A DNA stretch of 38,610 nt from NCBI GenBank assembly GCA_948759685.1, contig CAQBGY010000004.1, forward strand, positions 1 to 38,610, read 5' to 3'. This DNA comes from an uncultured Eubacterium sp. (lineage in GTDB: Bacteria; Bacillota_A; Clostridia; Lachnospirales; Lachnospiraceae). Within the stretch, counting starts at the first letter, position 1. Each line of letters begins with the position of its first letter. A model generated the notes under the pieces. It was not told the DNA's origin, made no database searches, and saw nothing but the letters and a program-made list of their open reading frames with translations. A program made the translations under genes and the position numbers. Below are positions 7,800 through 16,004 of this stretch, piece after piece.

Positions 7800-8618
7800 T
7801 TATCTGCTTACCATTTTTATTGTTTCTAAATCTTCATCCTTTTTAATCAATACACCAAGATATGGTAATTTCTTGTCAATCGTATCCGGGTCTACGCCGC
7901 CTATCATCAATGCTCTTAACCAATCAATGAGTTCCGATGTGCTTGGTTTCTTTCGAATATCCCTGATATTTCTGATTCTGTAAAAAGTCTTCATCGCCTG
8001 CTCCAGCAGATGCTCTTCCAGATTTTCAAAATGGGCATTTACAATCTGTCGCATCAAATCCGGTTCCGGAAAACTAATATAATGAAAAATACAACGACGA
8101 AGAAATGCGTCAGGTAATTCCTTTTCTGCATTGGATGTAATAATTACAATCGGACGTATTTTCGCCTTGACTGTTTCCTTTGTTTCATGAATATAAAACT
8201 CCATCTTATCAAGTTCCCACAAAAGGTCATTTGGAAACTCTAAATCCGCCTTATCTATCTCATCAATCAGAAGCACTACCTGCTGTTCTTTCTTAAATGC
8301 TTCTCCTAACTTTCCCAGCTTAATGTAATGGGCAATATCATCTACTCCTGACTCTCCAAACTGACTGTCATATAATCTCTGAATCGTATCATACATGTAT
8401 AATCCGTCCTGTGCCTTTGTGGTAGATTTTATATTCCATATCAAAAGTTCTTTATTTAACGCTTTGGACACTGCCTCTGCCAGCATGGTTTTTCCTGTTC
8501 CCGGCTCTCCCTTAATAAGAAGCGGTTTCTGCAATTCCATTGCCACTTCCACGGATGCCATTAAATCATCTGCTGCCACATAAGTATCTGTTCCTGTAAA
8601 TTTTGCCTGATCTGCCAT
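7800..8618 (-). CDS. MoxR-family AAA+ ATPase
   Basis: 272-residue chaperone-type AAA+ ATPase. Walker A is GEPGTGKT (37-44), Walker B LLIDEIDKAD (about 116-125), and sensor 1 lies in IVIITSNAEKELP. The C-terminal lid is short, as in MoxR proteins. MoxR ATPases remodel or activate protein complexes with a VWA partner, here the next gene. The start ATG at 8618 follows AGAAAGGAAG. The promoter upstream has an extended -10 and drives this gene away from the oxidoreductase operon. Confidence 0.9.
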   Translation of the reverse strand: MADQAKFTGTDTYVAADDLMASVEVAMELQKPLLIKGEPGTGKTMLAEAVSKALNKELLIWNIKSTTKAQDGLYMYDTIQRLYDSQFGESGVDDIAHYIKLGKLGEAFKKEQQVVLLIDEIDKADLEFPNDLLWELDKMEFYIHETKETVKAKIRPIVIITSNAEKELPDAFLRRCIFHYISFPEPDLMRQIVNAHFENLEEHLLEQAMKTFYRIRNIRDIRKKPSTSELIDWLRALMIGGVDPDTIDKKLPYLGVLIKKDEDLETIKMVSR

Positions 8619-8681
8619 TGTTCTTCCTTTCTGTAAGAGTATTTATATGAATCACTCAATATTATCTTTACTCTAATCGCT

Positions 8682-8711
8682 ATAGTACCATATGCAAAAG
8701 AGAAATGTCTA
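8682..8711 (-). promoter_or_regulatory. MoxR operon promoter
   Basis: TAGACA (8711-8706), 18-base spacer, TACTAT (8687-8682) with a TGG extended -10 just before it. The -35 matches 5 of 6 and the -10 matches 4 of 6 consensus positions. Confidence 0.55.
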
Positions 8712-8729
8712 TGAAATAATGTATAAATT

Positions 8730-8758
8730 TTACCATTTTGCTAATAAATATCTATAAT
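8730..8758 (+). promoter_or_regulatory. 2-oxoacid oxidoreductase operon promoter
   Basis: TTACCA (8730-8735), 17-base spacer, perfect TATAAT (8753-8758). The leader to the ATG at 8785 would be about 20 bases and contains the AGAGG ribosome binding site. Confidence 0.65.
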
Positions 8759-8784
8759 TAAAATAACCAAAAACAGAGGTATCT

Positions 8785-9909
8785 ATGAAAAAAATAAAAC
8801 TACCTTTACAAAATGATAATGGCTATTATGAAATACGAATTGAAAGTATTGGCGGATTAGGAGCAAATCTATGTGGCAAGATGATGGGGGAACTGGGAAT
8901 TAAATATCTTGGTTTGAACAGTGCCAGTTTTTCCAGCTATGGGTCTGAAAAAACCGGTACTCCGGTAAAAGCATTTATTCGATATAGTTCTCCTGACAAA
9001 GATATTCGGGTCCATTCTCCGGTAACGCATCCTCACATTCTTTGTATTTTTCATCAGGCATTGATGCAGAATACCGATATTTTTGATGGCTGCGGGAAAG
9101 ACACCACAATTATTATCAACACAAATGTTTCACCGGAAAATATTATGGAGCACTATATATCTCATAACAATATCCCTGCCCGAAAAATTGTATGTGTTCA
9201 CGCACAAAAGATTGCCATGGAAACGAAGTCCCGCATAAATGTTGTTATGATGGGTGCTATGGCAAATGCTATGGGTTTCATAAATTTAGATGATATGTAT
9301 GAAATCTGCAGTAACACATTAGGCAAAAAATATCCACAGGCACTGAAAGGTAATCTGGAAGGAATCAAACGTGGATATGAGGAAACAACGTCAGTAGACT
9401 GCGGGGAAATCTCTGCTTGTAAGCACAATCCAAATATAGAAGATGGTGTCAGTCAAAAATATCAACAAGGAACTCTTGGCTATGAAACTGCTCCAATGGG
9501 CGGTATTAACTTAAATTATGGAAACAGTGTTGTAAACGATCTGTCTCCATCCCGACAGGGATACATTCCTATTTTTATTCCTGAAAAATGCATTAACTGT
9601 GGATTATGTGACAGTACCTGTCCTGATATGGTATTTCAATTTGAACCAGGAGAATACCGGGGCAGGGAAATGATGGTAAATAAAGGGCTTGATTACTTTC
9701 ACTGTAAAGGCTGTCTGCGGTGTGTTTCCGTATGCCCTACGCACGCTTTAGTGGGAGATTTAGAAGAAAACTACGACCGTAAGCCTTACTTTATGCCAAA
9801 CAAAGACTTAATCAGGACTCCCGACTATTATGAGAAATCCGGAGCAGACGGATACATTACCTCAGAATCTTATTTAACAGAAAAACGTATAGAAGGTGGT
9901 GAAGTATAA
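8785..9909 (+). CDS. 2-oxoacid:ferredoxin oxidoreductase, gamma-delta fusion
   Basis: 374-residue fusion of the gamma (CoA-binding catalytic) and delta (ferredoxin-like) parts of a pyruvate/2-oxoacid:ferredoxin oxidoreductase. The gamma domain covers about 15-205, with the GGLGANLCGKMMGE start typical of the POR family. The delta domain has two 4Fe-4S motifs: C269, C272, C275, C279 and C307, C310, C313, C317. It passes electrons from the thiamine site to ferredoxin. Its stop shares one base with the next gene's ATG (TAATG), so the two are translationally coupled. Substrate (pyruvate, 2-oxoglutarate or branched-chain keto acid) cannot be assigned. Confidence 0.9.
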   Translation: MKKIKLPLQNDNGYYEIRIESIGGLGANLCGKMMGELGIKYLGLNSASFSSYGSEKTGTPVKAFIRYSSPDKDIRVHSPVTHPHILCIFHQALMQNTDIFDGCGKDTTIIINTNVSPENIMEHYISHNNIPARKIVCVHAQKIAMETKSRINVVMMGAMANAMGFINLDDMYEICSNTLGKKYPQALKGNLEGIKRGYEETTSVDCGEISACKHNPNIEDGVSQKYQQGTLGYETAPMGGINLNYGNSVVNDLSPSRQGYIPIFIPEKCINCGLCDSTCPDMVFQFEPGEYRGREMMVNKGLDYFHCKGCLRCVSVCPTHALVGDLEENYDRKPYFMPNKDLIRTPDYYEKSGADGYITSESYLTEKRIEGGEV

Positions 9910-12119
9910 TGGAAAATCAGGAACTGGAATTTGCATCGGGCAATGAAATTGCTGCAATTGCTGTAAAACAGATAGGATATGATGTCATGGGCTATTATCC
10001 TATCACTCCTTCCACACAAATTGCAGAAAATCTTGATTTAATGAAAGCAGATGGAAAAACAGACATTGTAATGATTGCCGCTGAAGGAGAACATAGTGCT
10101 GCCGGAATCTGCTATGGAGCCTCTGTATCCGGAGGAAGAGTCTTTAATGCCACCAGTGCCAATGGACTGTTGTATGCTTTGGAACAATTTCCGGTACAGT
10201 CAGGAACCAGATATCCTATGGTAATGAATGTGGCATGCCGTACCGTATCAGGCCCGTTATCCATTAAAGGAGACCACAGCGATATTATGTTTTTGTTAAA
10301 CTGTGGATGGCCTATCTTTTTTGCCCACAGTGTGCAGCAGGTTTATGATTTTAATTTAATTGCCTTGAAACTGGGAGAATTGGTAAATCTTCCTGTGGCA
10401 GTGGCTTTTGACGGTTTCTTTACCAGCCATCAGAAACGCAGCTGTTACCGCTTTTCCAGTGATGATGTAGTGCGAAAATATATTGGTAAAAAAAGAGAAG
10501 CATATCCTTTCCTTGATTTTGAACATCCGATAACTGTCGGTTCTTACATGAACGAACCTGATTTAATTAATAACCGCTACCAGCTTCATCTGGCAATGCA
10601 TGAGGTCTCTAAGGTACTGCCTGCGCTATTTGAAGAGTACGAAAAGTTATCTGGAAGATCATATAAAACATGGGAAGCCTATTGTTGTGAAGATGCCGAA
10701 ACAATTCTTGTTCTTCTAGGATCCTCTTTTGACACTGCAATGGTCGCAGTAGACCGTCTGCGGGAACAGGGCGAGAAAGTTGGTGTTTTAACTCTTACAA
10801 TGCTCAGACCTTTTCCCAGCGAAGATATTTATAATCAGTTAAAGGATGCAAAAAAAATTGTTATTGCTGACAGACAGGATAGTTATGGTGCTATTGGCGG
10901 CAATCTCTCTATAGAAATTCGTGCAGCCCTACAGAAATACGGATGTGTTACAGATATTTCTTCTATTATTTATGGTCTGGGCGGTAAAGATTTTTATGTG
11001 GAAGATGCTATCGAAATGTTTCACAGTGAAAATAACAAGCTCATTTATTATGGTACGACTGCCGGAATCCCGGATGAGCATCGCGAAAACTTTTTCGACC
11101 CATTAATACCGGAAAAAACAAAACTCGGAATCACCAATGTTACAAAACAGGAAGATTCTTTAAATGTCAGCGGTGCAACAATCAATGCCACAACTGCCAT
11201 GCCCAAACGTATTGCGCCGGGACATGGCGCATGCCCCGGATGTGGGATTATCGTCAATCTGAATTTATTGATGCGTGTTATTGAAGACCCTGTCGTTTTG
11301 CTGTTTCAGACCGGCTGCGGCATGATTGTGACCACAGCATATCCGAAGACAAGTTTTAAAGTTCCGTATGTACACAATCTGTTTCAAAACGGTGCTGCCA
11401 CCCTGAGCGGTATTGTGGAAGTCTGTCACCGCAAGCAGGAAAAAGGCGAAATTCCAAAAGGGGATATTGTTTTCATTATGGTAAGTGGTGATGGCGGAAT
11501 GGATATCGGCATGGGTTCTGCCCTTGGCACAGCACTCCGGGGGCATAAGCTTATCATTTTTGAATATGACAACGGCGGCTATATGAATACCGGATATCAG
11601 TTATCTTATTCGACGCCTAAAGGTGCAAAGAGTTCTACTTCCCATATCGGGCAGGAACAATTTGGCAAAACATTTTTCCACAAAGATATGCCACAGATTA
11701 TGGCTGCTGCAAATATTCCTTATGTGGCAACGGCAGCAGAATCCAATCCTGCAGACTTTATGAAAAAAGCCGCAAAGGCTGCATATTATGCAAAAAATGA
11801 AGGAACAGCATATCTGAAGGCTCTATCTTCCTGTCCTCTGAACTGGAATGATAATCCGGCTACAGAACGTAAGGTAATCGAAGCTGCTGTAGACTGCTGT
11901 TACTTCCCACTCTATGAAGTGGAACATGGAAAAACAAAATTAAACTATAACCCGAAAGCCTCTGATAAAGCGATTTCTGTTGCAAAATGGCTTGGAATGA
12001 TGGGACGGACAAAACATTTGATAAAAGAGGAATACGCTGATATTGTTTCAGAATTGCAAGACGAAATCGACAATAGATTTCAAAAACTGGTTGCAAAGTC
12101 CGAAAATAAATATTTATAA
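9909..12119 (+). CDS. 2-oxoacid:ferredoxin oxidoreductase, alpha-beta fusion
   Basis: 736-residue fusion of the alpha and beta subunits; with the preceding gene it makes a complete four-domain enzyme that converts a 2-oxoacid plus CoA to acyl-CoA, CO2 and reduced ferredoxin. The alpha part (about 1-400) has YYPITPST (29-36) and AEGEHSA (58-64). The beta part starts near 430. It binds thiamine diphosphate through GDGG (527-530) and NGGYMNTG (555-562), and has four cysteines suited to one 4Fe-4S cluster (C442, C445, C470, C642). The joining stretch is about 400-435. A hairpin terminator follows the stop. Alpha-beta fusion in this order is unusual among four-subunit enzymes. Confidence 0.9.
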   Translation: MENQELEFASGNEIAAIAVKQIGYDVMGYYPITPSTQIAENLDLMKADGKTDIVMIAAEGEHSAAGICYGASVSGGRVFNATSANGLLYALEQFPVQSGTRYPMVMNVACRTVSGPLSIKGDHSDIMFLLNCGWPIFFAHSVQQVYDFNLIALKLGELVNLPVAVAFDGFFTSHQKRSCYRFSSDDVVRKYIGKKREAYPFLDFEHPITVGSYMNEPDLINNRYQLHLAMHEVSKVLPALFEEYEKLSGRSYKTWEAYCCEDAETILVLLGSSFDTAMVAVDRLREQGEKVGVLTLTMLRPFPSEDIYNQLKDAKKIVIADRQDSYGAIGGNLSIEIRAALQKYGCVTDISSIIYGLGGKDFYVEDAIEMFHSENNKLIYYGTTAGIPDEHRENFFDPLIPEKTKLGITNVTKQEDSLNVSGATINATTAMPKRIAPGHGACPGCGIIVNLNLLMRVIEDPVVLLFQTGCGMIVTTAYPKTSFKVPYVHNLFQNGAATLSGIVEVCHRKQEKGEIPKGDIVFIMVSGDGGMDIGMGSALGTALRGHKLIIFEYDNGGYMNTGYQLSYSTPKGAKSSTSHIGQEQFGKTFFHKDMPQIMAAANIPYVATAAESNPADFMKKAAKAAYYAKNEGTAYLKALSSCPLNWNDNPATERKVIEAAVDCCYFPLYEVEHGKTKLNYNPKASDKAISVAKWLGMMGRTKHLIKEEYADIVSELQDEIDNRFQKLVAKSENKYL

Positions 12120-12164
12120 TATAAAACTCCAGGTAGTCTTAATTTTTCTGCCTGGAGTTTTATA
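12120..12164. terminator. Bidirectional terminator between convergent genes
   Basis: Exact 14-base arms, TATAAAACTCCAGG (12120-12133) and CCTGGAGTTTTATA (12151-12164), with a 17-base loop. The T-rich edges serve the oxidoreductase operon on the plus strand and the aldo/keto reductase on the minus strand. Confidence 0.85.
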
Positions 12165-12172
12165 TATTCTAT

Positions 12173-13297
12173 TTATTTTCCAAAATGCTCTGCAACCTTT
12201 TTCAAATCTTCAATGATTGGAAGATTCTGAGGACAGATTTTTTCACATTTTCCACAGGCAATACAGTCGCTTGCCTTTCCAAATATTCCTGTTAATCTAT
12301 CATAGTACTCGCCCTGAGGAGTCCAGCCTTTTTCTTTTACTTCCTGCTTATCTGCATTATATAATGAGAAATATTTCGGAATAGCAATTTTCTTCGGACA
12401 GCCTTCTGTACAATAAGAGCATCCTGTACATGGAATTTCAATATTTGCATTTAAGATATCCACTGCATCCTGTACTACTTTTAATTCGTCCTGATTCAAT
12501 GGCTCAAAATCCATCATGTAGTCTGTATTGTCCAACAACTGTTCCATATTACTCATTCCGCTGAGTACCATCATGACATTATCAAGACTGGCTGCAAATC
12601 GAATCGCCCATGATGGAACGGACATTTCTGAGTTGTATTTCTTAAAATGCTCTTCTACAGATGCCGGTACATTCGCCAGCGTTCCGCCTTTTACCGGTTC
12701 CATTACAATAACAGGTACACCATGTTTTGTTGCTACTTCGTAACATTTTCTAGATTGCACTCCCTCACTGTCCCAGTCGAGATAGTTAATCTGAAGCTGC
12801 ACAAATTCTATTTCCGGGTGTTCTGACAACACTTTATCTAACAGTTCCGCGTTATCATGGTAAGAGAAACCAATATTTTTTACCAGCCCCTGCTTCTTTT
12901 TATTTACAAGCCATTCGAAACAGCCTAATTCAGAGTATTTCTTATAATGGTCTAAACCAACATCATGAAGTAAATAATAATCAAAATATTCTACTCCTGC
13001 TTTCCGGAGCTGTTCATTAAAAATATTGTCTGCCTCTTCTAAATTGTTAAAGAAGCCTCCATGTAACTTGTCAGCCAACGTGAAACTCTCTCTTGGATAA
13101 CGCTTTACCAACGCTTCTTTTGTCGCATCTTCGCTTTTAAATCCACAGTACATCCATGCTGTATCAAAATATGTAAAACCTCTTTCCAAAAATGTGTCGA
13201 CCATTTTTGACATTTCTTCAATATCGATATCTCCCGCATCGTTTTCTGCGATTAGTGGCAGTCTCATAAGACCAAAACCTAATTTTTTTCCGTTCAT
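12173..13297 (-). CDS. Aldo/keto reductase with C-terminal 2x[4Fe-4S] domain
   Basis: 374-residue soluble oxidoreductase. The N-terminal TIM barrel has a visible catalytic tetrad: Asp45, Tyr50 (in DTAWMY), Lys77 and His111. The C-terminus holds two ferredoxin-like motifs, C290/C293/C296/C300 and C345/C348/C351/C355. This is the clostridial aldo/keto reductase plus 4Fe-4S architecture, thought to couple carbonyl reduction to ferredoxin or other electron carriers; the physiological substrate is unknown. The start ATG follows GGAGGAAG. It is convergent with the oxidoreductase operon and downstream of the sigma-factor gene in the same direction, with 63 bases between. Confidence 0.9.
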   Translation of the reverse strand: MNGKKLGFGLMRLPLIAENDAGDIDIEEMSKMVDTFLERGFTYFDTAWMYCGFKSEDATKEALVKRYPRESFTLADKLHGGFFNNLEEADNIFNEQLRKAGVEYFDYYLLHDVGLDHYKKYSELGCFEWLVNKKKQGLVKNIGFSYHDNAELLDKVLSEHPEIEFVQLQINYLDWDSEGVQSRKCYEVATKHGVPVIVMEPVKGGTLANVPASVEEHFKKYNSEMSVPSWAIRFAASLDNVMMVLSGMSNMEQLLDNTDYMMDFEPLNQDELKVVQDAVDILNANIEIPCTGCSYCTEGCPKKIAIPKYFSLYNADKQEVKEKGWTPQGEYYDRLTGIFGKASDCIACGKCEKICPQNLPIIEDLKKVAEHFGK

Positions 13298-13360
13298 TTT
13301 CTTCCTCCGTTTTATTTCTTATTTGATTGTTATTTTAATAAAATTTAGAAGAAAAAGCAA

Positions 13361-15022
13361 TTATTTATATATCATCACCATAGCTGCACTCTTTTTTTGT
13401 TCATCACTTAAAGGTTTCAGTCTTCCATTCTCTATTAATTTCTTATGCGCCATATTCATAAACATACCATCTGTTCGAAACATTTTCTGTTGTAAATACA
13501 TTCTTTGTCTTTTGACTCTGTCAGGATCTCTTGATAATATCATTTCCTTATATTCTTTAATTTCTTTTTCATATTTTAACATAACTTCTGTCGTACACTT
13601 ATCTGCCAAAGACATTATTTCTTCTATCAACTTGCCCCCTTTTAAAGTTACCATTGCAAGTTCAATGCGATCCTTATTCTTTTTCATATAATTTTTTGCA
13701 ATAAGATATGCATAGTCATCTTTATGCAATTTCTCACCATTATGATGACGTTGCAATAATCTCATATCCCTTTCCAAACCAATAAACCATTCTTCCTTTA
13801 TTTCTTTATTTAAATACGGAAGGTCTATCAGCCAAACATAGATGTCATTCATTCCATTCCAAATTGGTCCATTAAATCCATCCATTTGTGTTTTTTTAAT
13901 ATGTCTTCTCATACTCTCATTATCAATCACTGCACTTAATATATTTGTTCTGCCATCAGCACGTTCCGTTGATACTTCTTCAAACGTAATTGGGGAATTA
14001 GTGTTTATTCCTCTATTTTTTTTACCACTAAGACTCTCTAATACAGATGTATCCATTGCCAGAAACACCAATGTCCACATAAGAAAATTTTCATCCTTAT
14101 CTGGCACAGTATATTCTTCTTTGTATTTATCTAATATTCCACTATTTTTTATTTCATCAAATATAAGGCTTGCCAGATTTTCAGTCACCAAATCAAACAG
14201 AAAGTACATTTTTTCCATTAATTCATCCCACGCCTCGTTGATAAGTATATTTGCTCCATATTTTTTTCCAACCTTTACAATAATAGAATTATCCTCCAGA
14301 CGTTCTATCTCACTCTCTACATAAACAGGGGATACATTCAAAGTATCTGCAATCTCATTAACACTCATATCATTATGATACGTCAAATAAATAATATTTT
14401 GTGCCAAGGCAGTATTCATCATATCCATAGCACAGCCACTTCTGCTTACATCTCCACACAAATTCACACTAGAAAATCTAACTGGATTAAACTTTAATTC
14501 ATTTACATTTCTCATCTTATCCATTCCTCTCTTTAAATCAGTTTTTATGTTGCTTAGATACCATTTCACAGTTCCTAGAGGAATTCCTATTTCTTCTGCA
14601 ATCTCTGTTTGTTTCTTTTTATCATAGTAATATGCTATTAAAATTTCTCTTTGACGTTTCGACAGATAGGCTATTTCGTTTTGCAATCTTTCTAACTCCT
14701 CCTTATGCACAAAATCGCCTAAAATATCTGTTCCGTCCTGAAGTTCCATTGGATTTACATTTTCCAACGTTACAATCTTTTGAGAAGATTTATCTCTATA
14801 AAAATTTGCCAGAGTATTTTTTGCTACTCTCCATACAAAAGCATCCATATTCCCTATATCTTTTACACAAACTGCCCGGTATATTTTTAATAATATTTCT
14901 TGAGATACATCTTCTGCATCATCCAAAGAACCAGTGTGTCTGACTGCATAAGAATAGATTTTCTGCATATATTTTGAAATTGTCTTTTTCGCATATTGTT
15001 CTTTTTCGCTCTTCTGTTTCAT
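13361..15022 (-). CDS. ECF-like sigma-70 factor with large C-terminal extension
   Basis: 553 residues, about three times the usual ECF length. Sigma region 2 is at about 15-76 (YAVRHTGSLDDAEDVSQEI, then AFVWRVAKNTLANFYR). Region 4 is at about 108-165, with the helix-turn-helix QTEIAEEIGIPLGTVKWYL. A second helix-turn-helix or winged-helix-like stretch covers about 205-260 (SVNEIADTLNVSPVYVESEI). The remaining ~290 residues are soluble, charged and unrecognised. No transmembrane helix or anti-sigma gene is nearby, so the extension may itself sense a signal. The start ATG at 15022 has GAGGAG ten bases upstream. A possible self-controlled promoter lies just ahead of it. Confidence 0.8.
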   Translation of the reverse strand: MKQKSEKEQYAKKTISKYMQKIYSYAVRHTGSLDDAEDVSQEILLKIYRAVCVKDIGNMDAFVWRVAKNTLANFYRDKSSQKIVTLENVNPMELQDGTDILGDFVHKEELERLQNEIAYLSKRQREILIAYYYDKKKQTEIAEEIGIPLGTVKWYLSNIKTDLKRGMDKMRNVNELKFNPVRFSSVNLCGDVSRSGCAMDMMNTALAQNIIYLTYHNDMSVNEIADTLNVSPVYVESEIERLEDNSIIVKVGKKYGANILINEAWDELMEKMYFLFDLVTENLASLIFDEIKNSGILDKYKEEYTVPDKDENFLMWTLVFLAMDTSVLESLSGKKNRGINTNSPITFEEVSTERADGRTNILSAVIDNESMRRHIKKTQMDGFNGPIWNGMNDIYVWLIDLPYLNKEIKEEWFIGLERDMRLLQRHHNGEKLHKDDYAYLIAKNYMKKNKDRIELAMVTLKGGKLIEEIMSLADKCTTEVMLKYEKEIKEYKEMILSRDPDRVKRQRMYLQQKMFRTDGMFMNMAHKKLIENGRLKPLSDEQKKSAAMVMIYK

Positions 15023-15061
15023 AGTATCTTAACTCCTCTTTTTGACATGTCTATATATAAA

Positions 15062-15086
15062 GACACAAAAAAGTTTAAAAGGTTGG
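15062..15086 (-). promoter_or_regulatory. Candidate ECF-type promoter of the sigma gene
   Basis: On the minus strand CCAACCTTTT (15086-15077) and TGTGTC (15067-15062) place an AAC core 16 bases before TGTC. This resembles ECF promoters (an AAC-type -35 and a CGTC-type -10) more than a sigma-A promoter, and it sits at the right distance from the ribosome binding site. Autoregulation is an inference. Confidence 0.4.
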
Positions 15087-15112
15087 AAATAAATTTCAAG
15101 AATTTTAAGAAT

Positions 15113-15173
15113 AAAAAACTGCCTCGAAAACATTTAATTCTAATTATATAAAAATGTTTCCGTGCAGTTTTTT
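15113..15173 (-). terminator. Terminator after mscL
   Basis: AAAAAACTGC (15113-15122) pairs with GCAGTTTTTT near 15164-15173, and AAACATTT with AAATGTTT inside it, with mismatches between. The T run on the minus strand ends transcription of the glutaredoxin-mscL unit before the sigma gene promoter. Confidence 0.7.
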
Positions 15174-15227
15174 AATTTATTCTGTTTATATAATTTACTC
15201 TTTTAGTTTGACAAAGAATATTTATTT

Positions 15228-15665
15228 TTAATTCTCATCCAACTTACTGGTACAATGCGGACATCTGTCTGCATCAATATGTATTTCTGACATACAGTGC
15301 GGACAAACTTTTGTCGTAACCGGTGCAGGTTCTTCTTTTTTTCTCATCTTATTCATTGCTTTTACAATCAGAAAAACAACAAATGCCATAATCAAAAAGT
15401 TTAACAAACCTGATATAAATGTTCCATAATTCAAGGTTGCCGCTCCAGCCTTCTGTGCTTCAGCAAGAGTTTTATAATTCTCGCCATCCAGTGCTATAAA
15501 TAAGTTGCTGAAATCAATCTTTCCGGTAAGTAAAGTGATTACCGGCATAATCACATTGTCTACCAACGATGTAACCAGACCGTTAAATGCACCACCAATA
15601 ATCACACCTACCGCCAAATCAATCATATTGCCTTTTATGGCAAACTCTTTAAATTCTTTTAACAT
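15228..15665 (-). CDS. mscL: Large-conductance mechanosensitive channel MscL, with zinc-ribbon tail
   Basis: 145-residue inner-membrane channel that opens under membrane tension during hypo-osmotic shock. The start [20 protein letters not shown] and the pore helix [23 protein letters not shown] are diagnostic. The second membrane span is near 85-105. The C-terminus carries CPHC and CPHC pairs about 12 residues apart, a zinc-ribbon-like tail not part of the core channel. GGAGGAAC precedes the ATG at 15665; a longer frame from 15695 overlaps the upstream gene and is rejected. The glutaredoxin-like gene ends 16 bases upstream, so the two are one transcript. Confidence 0.93.
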   Translation of the reverse strand: MLKEFKEFAIKGNMIDLAVGVIIGGAFNGLVTSLVDNVIMPVITLLTGKIDFSNLFIALDGENYKTLAEAQKAGAATLNYGTFISGLLNFLIMAFVVFLIVKAMNKMRKKEEPAPVTTKVCPHCMSEIHIDADRCPHCTSKLDEN

Positions 15666-15681
15666 TTTGTGTTCCTCCTCG

Positions 15682-15945
15682 TTAGTTTTTATCATTTTCC
15701 GGCAAAAACTGTTTCCAGTCTCTCGTATAAATTCCCTCCTCAGTTTTAATTAACGGAATACCCAGTTTCCCGGAGCCTTGTATTCCATCATATACCGGAT
15801 TCGTATCCCGTACATTGATAAACTTTTTCAATATCTGCAAATCATCAAGTAATTCCACAAAAGTATAATCTACCCCTTGTTCATCAAATGCAGATTTACA
15901 TTCCACACAAAATCTACACTGTTTTGTTCCATATATTGTTAACAT
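15682..15945 (-). CDS. Glutaredoxin-like protein
   Basis: 87-residue thioredoxin-fold protein starting [10 protein letters not shown]. The redox site is CRFCVEC, a CxxCxxC form rather than the classical CPYC. The later part ([13 protein letters not shown]) retains the cis-Pro loop. It probably reduces disulphides or shuttles thiols; the partner is unknown. The ATG at 15945 has GGAGGATATT upstream, while the ATG four codons earlier lies inside that site. It is the first gene of a short unit with mscL. Confidence 0.8.
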   Translation of the reverse strand: MLTIYGTKQCRFCVECKSAFDEQGVDYTFVELLDDLQILKKFINVRDTNPVYDGIQGSGKLGIPLIKTEEGIYTRDWKQFLPENDKN

Positions 15946-16004
15946 AATATCCTCCATAAAATTTTTGTGAAAAGTTCTGCATTTCTTACAATCTCAATTC
16001 AATG

